DNA of 64,000 nt, from contig CM061141.1 in the NCBI GenBank assembly GCA_030789695.1, positions 194,071,689 through 194,135,688 of the forward strand. The letters run 5' to 3'. Below are positions 40,859 through 51,880 of this stretch, in pieces. The translations under genes and the position numbers were made by a program. This DNA comes from Scilla litardierei. Lineage: Eukaryota > Streptophyta > Magnoliopsida > Asparagales > Asparagaceae. Position 1 is the stretch's first letter. Every line of letters starts with the position of its first letter. A model generated the notes under the pieces. It was not told the origin of the DNA, did not search any database, and saw only the letters and a list, made by a program, of their open reading frames with translations.

Positions 40859-41911
40859 GCCCCCTGGGCCATTGCGGGCCGGCCCCGCTTGGCTCAGCGG
40901 GCGTGCCCCGCTCTAAGCGGGTGGGCCCCGCTTTGCCTTGCGGGTTTAGCCTCCCCAAAGTGGGTCTAACCCACTTTAGTGCTTTTCTGTTGTTTTCATG
41001 TTTCTGGGCTCGTTTGAGCTCGGATTCCAATGCGGTTTCTTCTTATGGATTCCTTAGGAAGTCATCTTCAATCCCAAATGCTAAACTCCTTTAAAGTTTT
41101 AGTCCCTTCGTCATAACTGTGTCACTGCATGGCCTAGGGTATGGTAAACCGTCAACCCCACTAACCAGCATTGGTCAGTATACAGCGGTCTTTGTTATAT
41201 ACACGTTGTACTTCCTACAATGCACCTCGGCCAATGATTATCACAAAGACCGTACTGAGCATGTGACACTAACTTCCCTTTAACGGAAGAGACGAATCTC
41301 ATCTTAGTCATCTACTTACCTCGTATGCTTCAAGTGTCACCCAACCTACGACCTTTCAGCTAGGTCATAGGTCTAAGTGATACTATTCACGAACAGGTCT
41401 GTCCAAATGACTTCAGGTCTTAAGGACCAGCTAGCCTATCATCACTCTAGAGTTATTATTGACAGTTTAGTTAAAGATTAATCATATAATAACTCTAAGT
41501 TGGTCGTTAAGTGAACTCATTCTCCAATGAGCACCTGTGCCTTGTCTCTGACTTCGCCAGGCCGAATGACTATGAGATCATCATTACCCTTAAGGTAAGA
41601 CAAGACACAATGGTCTATCCGATATGTCGATATCCTATTCTCGACACATCTATGCCCATGAACCGTTTAAGACTTAAGTTCTATATCAGTCGTTTACTTC
41701 CCACAATATAGATCTACATCTAGATACGTAATGACCTCACTTTAAGTCCAAGGAAATTATCTAAGTATATAATTCTTAGAATTTATACTAGGACAATTTG
41801 TACCGTATCATCTTTAGAACAAGATGTTTAACTCAGGATAAATGCCTCAAGGGCATACATCATCCTACAGTTTTTACCTTGATACCTTTTTTAACTTGGC
41901 AAAATGAGATT
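40859..41911. other. Unclassified repeat-like DNA with GC-rich start
   Basis: 40859-40960 is GC-rich with repeated CCCCGCT / AGCGGG words. 41050-41880 is AT-balanced, non-coding, with one clear inverted repeat (CGGTCTTTGT near 41190 and ACAAAGACCG near 41242). It looks like the non-coding part of an LTR element, but no end, primer site or gene was found. Confidence 0.4.
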
Positions 41912-43643
41912 TGTAATACCCTGTATCCCTATATACGTATATATGTAGGTATTTTTGGGCTTAGATAAGTGCGTATGATTTTTGGGGAGTATGCCCGTAT
42001 TTTTCTTTAATTATTTTGGTGTAGGAATTTATTTTAAATATTTTAAACTCATTACTTGAATTTAGTATATGAGAGTATTTGGAGAAATACATGTATTTGG
42101 AGTGTATGAAGTATTTCTTCATGTATTTTTAATTTCTTAAAATACAAAATACACATTTTTCTTACCGTGACAACACATCCTATTATGTGTCATATTGTTA
42201 GTTAATTAGAGAACACATGGCAAAAATCTTAACTAAATGGATGGTGGAGAGGATTTTAGGGATTCCTAAAAACTAGGCATGGAAAACAAAATACAAAAAA
42301 ATTCAAAAAACCCTCATTTTTCTCTCCCTCACCCCCCAAAATTCTGGTCAAAATTCCTCCTCCCCTTTCTCCCCTCTTGCACCACCCCTTCCTCCTCCAT
42401 CACCACCAATTACTCCTCCCCTTCCACCACTAATGACCCCTCATCTTTCCAACATCTAAAATTAGTCCAAATTAGCCCCAAACCCCTACTTTTTGGAGAT
42501 CAATTGGAGCTTGGAGAAGGAGGATAGGTGGCTCTCCATCAAGGACTAAGAAGGGCCAAAGAAATATTTTGAAGGACTTTTGCAAGGTAGAAATTCCTTT
42601 CATCTAGGTAGAATTTAGTTTTAGGACAAGGAGAATTGAATTAACTTTCATGAAACACCTTTGTTCTTCATGCTGAAATTTGATCTAGAAAAATTGAAAC
42701 TTTGACTAAGTGATGGGGTTAATTGGCTAATGGGAATGCTTTGGATATTTTATATGTTGGGTATATCATTGTTATGAACAACTTTCATTTAGATAATTTT
42801 TCCAAATTCTAGCCGTATGATTTTATAAAAATTTGGATATGCAAACTGGTGTTTCAATCAAAACTGTTCTGAAATTCCAGTATTTTTATTCTCTGTTAAA
42901 TTGAGAATATCTCCCAACGTAGATGAAAGAAAATTATGAAAAATATATATGTTACTCATATTGTAGTCCTTAATAACTTTCACGTTTACAAGTTTTGCAA
43001 ATTCGGACTGAAAGCTAGAGTAAAAACACAGTTTCTAAAACTGGTCTGTTTTTAGACAGTTTTGACACCTTTCAGTAAAACGAGTAGAACTCCATGCACA
43101 CTTTATAAAATATTATGATCTTAATGCCGTTGGAAAGCTGACTTCAAGATCTTCAACGCATAATTTTTTTAGATTTTAATTCGGTCTGTAACTTGTATAA
43201 TAATGGACTTGAACTGAACTCAGTTTCTGGTTCAGAATGCTGAAATTATACCTGTTAGGAGAAAATCCACCATAAATCACATATGTCAACTGAGCTTATG
43301 AAAATTGGTCAATGAAAGGAAAACACCCATATCTACAACTTTCGTGAAGGGACCAGATACCAATTCTGACTGTAGATAGGCTAAAAGTGATATTATTTCT
43401 GCTGTAACAGTTTTGACAGATTCATATGCTAATTTTGCTTAGTACTTATCATGGTGTAGTTTTGTTTGAAGTTAAGTTTGTTTGTGCTAATCATGTTCTC
43501 AATGACATGCTCTTGATACATGTAGTTATGCAGATGGTTCATGAAATATTCAATAATATTTAAGTTCAATTTGTTTATGCTTTCACATTAGTATGTTCAT
43601 AACGATGAGTTTGTGATGATATTCCATGCAATTCTTTAATTGA

Positions 43644-43679
<36 letters not shown>

Positions 43680-44012
43680 ATTGTTAAAAGTTTGTTAAAG
43701 CGGTATTCAAGTCCGCTAGATGATTCGTTGACAAACGAAGTAATATCTTGAAAACTGAGAGTGAGAATGAGGAATGTATCAGTCCTCCTAAAGGAGGGTG
43801 ACACGGGTTTGGGGGAAAACAGGTAAACTTTAGGAGTTAAGGAGCGGACATATGATATGAATTCTCACCCGCTGTATCACTCCCAGAAGGGCGAGTTGAA
43901 AGGGTTGGAGAGGCCGCTGGTGTACTCGTGATTCATCATGACGGTAATTGATGGTTAGCTCCGTTTGTCCGACAGAAAAACCGAGTTTGTCTCACTCCCA
44001 TACCTTGTTCCG
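41912..44012 (+). repeat. Probable LTR fragment of another gypsy-like element, cut by the copia insertion
   Basis: It begins TGTAATACCCTG, a start seen in many plant gypsy LTRs. A CT-rich leader-like stretch (42300-42480) follows and then long non-coding sequence to the copia LTR at 44013. No coding region or paired LTR is in the window. Confidence 0.4.
43644..43680. repeat. (GAT)n microsatellite, about 12 copies
   Basis: Uninterrupted gatgatgat run inside the probable LTR. Confidence 0.95.
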
Positions 44013-44559
44013 TGTTGGATCCTGTCAAAACAACGACGTTAGGATCGAATAACATAGACTTACGCTTGCGTATGCGGCCCCGTAGTCTCTGAACTTCACC
44101 CTCGGATTTGCCACAACGGTCGGTACTTCGTCACGGAGGATCGAACAACGTTTCACCGCCTAAATCTCTATTTAGAAGAGGATTTTAATGGGAGAGAGAA
44201 GAAGAACACAAGTTGCCTTATGCAAACTTATGGCATGGATGGAATGTGGAATGAATGCCTTACCCTTGGGTCCTATTTATAGGCTTTAGGGGTAGTTATT
44301 GTAGGAAATAACCAATTATAAGCTTATTAGCCTATATTAGCACATTCATTTATCCTCTTCTTCATTCACTTATCAAGTGCCTTTATGCACTTATAAAGTG
44401 ACTTTTTCCACTTATCGAGTGGCGTTTTCCACTTATCGAGTGGTCCTTTTCACACGAGAAAAGGTTCCCTTCGTGCACGCCTTCGTGCACGCGACATCTG
44501 AGGTCCGTATACCCTCATACATCCCCTCATGGGTGTATTCATGTCGTCCATATCCAACA
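44013..44559 (-). repeat. Copia 3' LTR (547 bp)
   Basis: TGTTGGATCC to ATATCCAACA: the ends are inverted (TGTTGGAT / ATCCAACA). The first ~120 bp match 63872-64000. Confidence 0.9.
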
Positions 44560-45573
44560 TCTCACACTCACACTTGAGGGGATTGTAAGGAAACATCTTT
44601 TCCTTTAGTTCTTCTATTTATCATACCGAGAAATAGACCGTGTGACCGTCATGCGCATAGAGTCCGCTGATGTGCACTTGTTAGAGATACACAACACTCC
44701 TCGAGGTACAAAGTTGAGTAGATCAACGCATGCTTTACCCTAGATTATTTCTTCACATTGCTTATACTTTATATTCAACAATTGAATCCCATCTGGATTA
44801 CAATTGGCTGGCCAGCTTTGAATCTTTAAAGTCAAAATGTGAATATGAAATTAATCTTCCTCTTCTTGATATCCTTTCGATCTTGACTTGACTCGCTTTT
44901 CTAACATGCCCCGCCGGACCGAATTGACCATAGTCCATAAGCAACATGCTAAGATAGCGATCACCCAGTCAAATCTAAAAGAACCAATTAGAGTCCATAA
45001 GGGTAAGAAGTTAAGACCCATGTGGTCTTTGGGTCTCACATAATAGTAAACACAATTACTATTCTAACCCAATGGTCAAATGCATACGTAGTATGAATAC
45101 GTATTACAACATCACTCCTTTCCCAGGGAGCGTATGTCTTAATGATGTTGTAAGGATGATGATCAGACACCACAATGTCTGACTTTAAGTCCCTTTTTCT
45201 ACTCAGAAATCTCCTGGACCCACATCCCGCATAAGACAGATAAGATTAAAAAAATCTTCTTATATCTTTTGCAAGCATCCATATGATGCAGATCTTTCAT
45301 ATGACCATTTTGTTTAAGTCATGACTCTAAATCATCCGTCTGACGATTTTGACTTTAAACAGGTCTCATCTTTATCTTATCCGTCTGATAGAATAAAGGC
45401 GGTTGCTCATGTGAGAGAGCCAACCTCAATCTGTCCGACATACTAAAAATACAGCTGAGATTAAAGGAAATGTACAAAAACATTTTCATGAAACTCATAT
45501 GCAATGTCGAAAAGAACTTATTCTTTTATTAAATTTGATCTTTCATAGACATGGGAATATATATTGATACAAC
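44560..45573 (-). other. Copia polypurine tract and 3' UTR, copy A
   Basis: AGTGTGAGTGTGAGA on the minus strand directly precedes the LTR and is the purine tract. The rest is non-coding. 44590-45290 is repeated at 49604-50298 and its continuation at 57899-58192. Confidence 0.7.
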
Positions 45574-47240
45574 TCAGCTCTTACGCAATCCTTGAGATGA
45601 TAAGTGTTTGTAAAACACATCTTTGGGGATCGCCTTCGTAAGCGGATCCGCTATCATCTCATGCGTAGATATGTATCTAATGTCTACCTTCTTGGTCTTA
45701 TCATAGGCTTTTGCAAATTTGTAGCGGATATCAATGTGTTTGGTCTTACAATGGAATTTAGGATCTTTGACATAGGCTATAGAGGCTTGATTGTCACTGT
45801 GTATTGGTACATCACCTAAGTCACTTGCATCAATTAGCATATCTAAGAACTTCCTAAGCCAAACAGCTTCTTGGACTGCCATGCTAAATGCTACAAACTC
45901 GGCTTCCATAGTTGAAAGTGCGATGCAGGATTGTTTCTTGCTACTCAAGGATATTGCACCAGATCTGAGTAGAAAAACATATCCTGAGGTCGATCGTCGC
46001 TCATCGAGATCACCCGCCTAATCAGCATCAGTGTAGCCTTCGAGCCTCAAGGCATCTCCTTGATAGCATAAAGCATAGTCTGCAGTTCCTTTAAGATACC
46101 GCATTATCCTCTTAACCGCTTTCCAGTGTACTTGCCCTGGATTGGATTGGTAACGACTTACCATTCCAACGGCAAAACAGATGTCCGGTCTTGTACACAT
46201 CATAGCGTACATAAGACTACCAACTGCACTGGAATATGGAACTTTTTCCATAATTTCCTTTTCCTTTTGGTTCTTTGGACACGATTTCAGACATAAATTA
46301 TCACATTTGCTTATAGGAGTATCAATGGACTTGCAGTCCTGCATATTAAAACGTTTTAGAACCTTCTTTATATAAGTCTCTTGTGAAAGAGAAAGAAGTT
46401 TCTTCGAACGATTCCTTGAAATCTTAACTCCAAGGATATATGCGGCTTCTCCCATGTCTTTTATCTCAAAAACTGATGAAAGCCAAGCCTTGATATCCAT
46501 CACAAAGCCCTTGTCATTTCCGGCTATTAAAATGTCATCTACATATAGAGACATAATAACATACTTGCTCTTAATCCTCTTGATATATACACAGTTATCT
46601 TCATCAAGCATGGAAAAACCATTTGATAAGACAACTTCTTGAAATCGTATATACCATTACCTCGAGGAATGTTTAAGACCATATATGGACTTACGAAGTT
46701 TACAAACCTTATGTTCGTTTCCTTCATTTACAAACCCTGTTGGTTGTTCCTTATAGATTTCCTCGTCCAATTCTCCATTGAGAAAGGCAGCCTTTACATC
46801 CATCTGATGTAATTCGAGGTCTAAGCAAGCTACCATAGCCAGAATCAAGCGAATTGAGGTAAAACGAACAACAGGTGAGAAGGTCTCTTATCCCTTCATG
46901 TTGCGTAAAACCTTTCGCGACAAGGCGAGATTTATATCTGTCTATAGAGCCATCAGCCTTATGCTTGATCTTGAGAACTCATTTGTTCCCAATAGCTCTA
47001 CGTCCTCTGGGTAAGTCAACCAAGTCCCAGACTTGGTTAACTTTCATGGATTCTAATTCCTCCTTCATCGCTTCTATCCATTTGTCTTTTGTAGGGCATG
47101 ATACGACCTGTTTGAAAGTAGCAGGCTCGTCATCTTCTTGTAGTAAAGTCAAAAAGGTTTGTGGGAATTCATCCTCAAATCTTAGAGGAGCTAACCTTGT
47201 ACGACTACTACGTCGTATTTGAGATTCTTCAACTCCTTGT
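45574..47240 (-). pseudogene. pol: Copia RT-RNase H, copy A
   Basis: RNase H is at 45574-46017 (SSKKQSCIALSTMEAE, ADPLTKAIPKDVF). RT includes DVKAAFLNGELDE, SIYGLKHSSR (stop after it at 46657), catalytic YVDDILIAG (~46530), and SAVGSLMYAMMCTRPDI. Frames switch several times (breaks near 46018, 46600-46660 and 46850-46900). Confidence 0.85.
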
Positions 47241-48719
47241 TAACTCAAATTTAGATCAATTCTAATATCACTCCCACTTGGAATGTCGTTAGAAATGCTC
47301 CCACTTGGATCATTATTCCCGTATGGAATAGGATTCGCATCATTCGTATCATCCATTGGTGAAGGTGGAAACGTATTTTCATCTTCACCAAGAATTCTCC
47401 CACTCGAATGAGGTAATCCTTCTTGATCATAAATCTCAAATAGAGATAAGTCTTGACTTATATCGCCCTGTCTTGAAAACTCGTTTTCCAAGAAAGTGAC
47501 ATCCCTCGACTCAAATTCAATTAGTCCTCCATTGTCTTCCTGACCAATGAAAACATAACCTTTGGAGTTTTCTGCGTATCGTATAAAGATACATTTCCTC
47601 CCCCTTGGCCCAAGTTTTCCATACTTATGGGAGGAAATATGTGCATATGATGCACATCCCCAAGGTTTTAAAATGCTTAAGTCAGGAGACCTTTGGTTCC
47701 ACAACTCATAAGGAGTGGAGCTAACTGATTTCGAGGGTACGCGGTTTAAAATGAAAGCGTCCGTCAATAATGCATCACCCCAAAAGGTGATTGGCAAGTT
47801 GGCTTGCGCCATTATTAATCGGACCATTTCCATTAAAGTCCTATTCCTCCTCTCTGCAACACCATTTTGTTGCGGAGTATAAGGCATAGTTACCTGATGA
47901 ACTATGCCTTTTTCATCACAAAGTTCCTTAAAACTTGTTGATTGGTATTCACCGTCTCTATCGGTTCGCAAGACCTTAATCTTGCGATCTAATTGATTTT
48001 CCACCAAACTCATATAGTTTTTAAAGCAGGTTAATGCTTCACTTTTGTGGGATATCAAATAGATATGACCGAATCGGGTGAAGTCATCAATAAAAGTGAT
48101 GAAATAGGACTTCCCGCGTCTTGTCTTGATATTCATCGGACCACATATGTCCGAATGGATGAGTTGTAATGGAACCTCGGCCCTTGTGCTGGTTCCAAAC
48201 GGCTTGCGACAAGATTTTCCAACAAGGCAATGTTCGCAAGTCGACATTTCGACCTTTGAAACATTGGATAGAAGGCCACGTTTGGCAAGTCTATCCATTC
48301 GTGTTGGTCCAATGTGACCAAGCCTTGCATGCCAACAAATTACATCTGACTCAGAATTTGATGAATTTATAACAAGGAAATTTTCATTATAAAATGAGGA
48401 ATCATACATTGTATTTAATACAACAAATCCTTTGAAAACATACCCAGAACCAATTAGAGTATTATTACAAGACAAGTCCACTTTACAATTATGAAAAAAC
48501 CAGCTATAACCAAGACCCATTAACACGACCACAGATATAATATTCCTTCGAATATCAGGAGCGAAGAGAACATCATGAAGTATGATGTGCGGCCGTTGTC
48601 CAAGACGAGCTTGCACGTCCCAACGCATTTCACTTCAATACGTTTGTTGTTTCCTACGTAGATCCACTTTGTTCCTTGGGGTATCCGGTGATACTCCACG
48701 AAGGACCATATGTCCCTTG
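47240..48719 (-). pseudogene. pol: Copia protease end and integrase, copy A
   Basis: The 462-residue frame 47240-48628 holds the pre-integrase zinc motif (CWHARLGHIG, CEHCLVGK), integrase D-D-E (DICGPM, LRTDRDGEY, NGVAERRNRT) and the linker to RT. All three catalytic residues are present. The protease active site falls at a frame break near 48740, where DSGATDH is split. Confidence 0.85.
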
Positions 48720-49603
48720 CTATGTGGTCGGTGGCAACTGAATCATTATCCAAAAGGGATTAGATTCTACAAGAAATATTGAACTAGAAACACATATGTA
48801 ACTAGTATTATTACAAGTTACCTCGTCACCTCCACTCGTACAAGAACGAGCATAGTGACCTAACTTGTTGCACTTGAAACACTTGATCTTCTTCAAGTCC
48901 TTCTTCTTGTGCCATTTCTTGTGCCCACCCTTATGTTTGGGTTTCTTGGTAGACTCTGGTTGCTTATTACATTCATTAGTAAACTTCGAACGATTTTTCC
49001 GTTTCTTTCCCCCGTGTGAGAAACTAGCAACCATGTGCACTTCTGCACTTGGCTTGGCGACCGCAAGCCGCTCTTCCTCTAACTCGAGGTGCTTAGAAAC
49101 ATCGCTGAAGTTCTTGATGCTCTCATTATGAGTGAGATGCATCTTCATTTGGTCCCACCCATTAGGTAGGGAACGTATGACTGCTTGGATTTGTTGCTCG
49201 TCAGTGAGCACATGACCTGCATCCTTTAACTCTGAGATGAGATTCTCCATATGTCGCAGATGTTTCCCCATGGAATGATCTGGACGTTTCTTGTATGAAT
49301 CAAATCTTATTGTTAAAGAACGAAGTTTGGACACCGAGGTGCCACCAAACTTCTCCTCAAGCTTGGACCATATGTCCATGGCTAGGTCATGTTCTCGGAA
49401 GATATGCATTATGTCGTCGGCCATACTGGACAACAACATAATACGTGCAATCTTGTTCTTCCGAGACCAAGCATCGAAAGCTTCCTTGTCTCTTCTGTGT
49501 TGGGCCGTAATGCCCAACTCTGGTTCAATCATTATGTTCTTCAGAGTTTCGAGCACTTCTTGCTCCTCTAGAACATATTGTATTTGATGGACCATAGTTT
49601 GTA
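48720..49603 (-). pseudogene. gag: Copia gag, copy A, N-terminus lost at the duplication junction
   Basis: Capsid homology (LEEKFGGTSVSKLRSLTIRF, LRHMENLISELKDAGHVL) and one CCHC knuckle (CFKCNKLGHYARSC). The N-terminal ~25 codons present in copy B are replaced from 49604 onward by copy B 3' UTR sequence. Confidence 0.85.
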
Positions 49604-50298
49604 AACATCTTTCCTTTAACTCTTCTGTTTATCATACCGAGAAATAGGCCGTGTGACCGTCATGCGCATAGAGTCCGCTGTTGTGCACTTGTTAGAGATA
49701 CACAACACCCCTCGAGGTGCAAAGTTGAGTAGATCAACGCATGCTTTACCCTAGATTATTTCTTCACATTTCTTATACTTTATATTCAACAATTGAATCC
49801 CATCTGGATTACAATTGGCTGGCCAGCTTTGAATCTCTTAAGTCCAAATGTGAATATGAAATTAATCTTCCTCTTCTTGCGATCCTTTTGATCTTGACTT
49901 GACTTGCTTTTCTAACATGCCCCGCCGGACCGAATTGACCATAGTCCATAAGCAACATGCTAAGATAGCAATCACCCAATCAAATCTAAAGGAACCAATT
50001 AGAGTCCATAATGGTAAGGAGTTAAGACCCATGTGGTCTTTGGATCTCACATAATAGTAAATACAATTACTATTCTAACCCAATGGTCAAAAATGCATAC
50101 GTAGTATGAATACGTATTACAACATCACTCCTTTCCCTGGGAGCGTATGTCTTAATGATGTTGTAAGGATGATAACCAGACACCACAATGTCTGACTTTG
50201 AGTCCCTTTTACTACTCAAATAAACTTCTGGACCCACATCCCGCATGAGACAGATAGGATTTTAAAAATCCTCTTAGATCTTTTGAAAGCATCTATAT
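49604..50298 (-). other. Copia 3' UTR, copy B (first part)
   Basis: Near-identical to 44591-45285. It ends at the gag-only element; flanks tatat (50294-50298) and catat (57899-57903) form a 5-bp target duplication with one change, as judged from the uninterrupted copy A. Confidence 0.85.
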
Positions 50299-51263
50299 TG
50301 TTTCAGAGTGTTTTCTCACTACAAAGCGTTGACCGTGGAGAACCCGGTCAACGTGGTCAAGGGGCCCGCTTGGGGTCCCTTGGGGGGCTTCGAATCGGTG
50401 CAGAAGGGTCGAGGGGAAGCCTCGGCCCTGGTTGAGTCGCTCGGCCTCGGACTGACATGCTCGGCCTCGGATGAAAGGGGGATGAGGGGTAGCCTCAGTC
50501 GCCCGGGTAGATGCACGGCCGGCGGGTGGCGAGGAAGAGTCTCGGACCCGACTAAGACGCTCGGCCTCGGTAGGGCGTGCTCGGCCTCGGCAGGCTGACG
50601 GTGAGGGGAAGCCTCACTGTCCAGTCGATCGAGTGGTCGGAGAGGGGCGAGGGGTAGCCTCGGCCCGTTGATCAGCTGTCCACCTGCGTAGACGAGAACG
50701 CTCGTCAGGGGGCCGGACCTTGGTTCCGGCCAAATCCCCTCCGATGCCTAAGTCAGATAGAGATCTGAGAAAGGAGGCCCGGCGGAGACGGTTCGACTCG
50801 TGAGGAGATTGTAACGGCGTCTCTCAGCGCGATCGGGGGAGGAAGGAGATGAATTGGGGGAATGAGGTCGTTGATGGAGTACCTTAGGTTTTGTTACCTG
50901 AGATGCGGTCCCTTTCTTCGTCATCTTCCTGGCCCTTTTGTAGAGCTCCCAGCGTGATTGCCTCTGGCCCACGTCCCACGCCCGCCATCGATCGTGCCCC
51001 ATCAGTCCTCCCTCGCCGCCGCTCTCTCCGCCATGCCAGCACCTCCCCATTATCGCTATTTAGTGGTCGCGCGTCCGGGGGAGTGGTTTTCGCAGGAGTG
51101 GGCGAGTGACCAGCGGGTTATTGGGGCCGGGTCGGATCGACGTTCGAGAGGGTCCCTTGTAGGGCCTCTGCAGAATGGGCTTTTGAGGATGCAGATGGGC
51201 TTTTGACCAGTAGTCGGGCTCCTGGGCTCGTGTCTTTTGGGGCTCGGTCAAATAGGCGTAACA
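50299..51263 (-). repeat. 3' LTR of the gag-only element
   Basis: TGTTTCAGAG to GGCGTAACA on the plus strand. Contains four GAGGGG(A/T)AGCCTC words (50413, 50483, 50593, 50650) and several CTCGGCCTCGG words. Confidence 0.95.
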
Positions 51264-51280
51264 ATTGCCCCCATCGGTCG
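51264..51280 (-). other. Purine tract of the gag-only element
   Basis: GATGGGGGCAAT on the minus strand immediately before the 3' LTR. Confidence 0.65.
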
Positions 51281-51728
51281 GGTTGATCGGCCTCGGCCGG
51301 TTCGGCCCGGTCGATGCGACTTCTGCCGATTTTGACAAGCTCGCCAGTCGATGTCGATTCATTTATTAGTCGTCATAATGTGTGGGTCCGTTCGCTATTT
51401 TTAAGGCGCGGGTCCCGAAGTGCCGTCGTCCTTCAGATGTTGCCACGTGTAGCGGCCAGCTTATCCCCGCCGCTCGCGGAGTCGCCTTAAGTTTGAGAAG
51501 TCGAGGGGTTCGTGAGCCGCCATTGATGGGGTCGATCAGCCTCGGCTCGCTCGGATCGGCCGCTGTGCCTCCTGGGATTCCGAGTGGTGCTTCAATCGAG
51601 GTTTGGTCATAAATGCATGTCATGATGGGGCGGATCGATTGAACTCCTCCTGGCGCCAATTTCGAAACGCCGCCGGTTCTTTGAGCCTTGCCACGCGCTC
51701 CTGTCAGGCGCTTCGAATTCGCCCTCGG

Positions 51729-51735
51729 TATATAA
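51729..51735 (+). promoter_or_regulatory. TATA box for the antisense gene
   Basis: TATATAA, ~150 bp upstream of the ATG at 51881, outside the LTR. It suggests an independent promoter. Confidence 0.6.
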
Positions 51736-51880
51736 GATCCTCAGCCGCGTTGATTTCCACTTCTCCCTTGCTCCTCCTGGTATTCAAAGCCTTTCACAAC
51801 TCGGAGTTTCCCGTCGCCTTCGCTTCCTTGCCTTCTCCAAACTAATTGAAAAAAGGTAATTTCTCTCTCGCTTTCATCTT

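Noticed and set aside
42279..42527. 82-codon ORF with a Ser/Pro/Thr-rich sequence
   Set aside because: Lies in the CT-rich leader-like part of a probable LTR; no homology and no gene structure.
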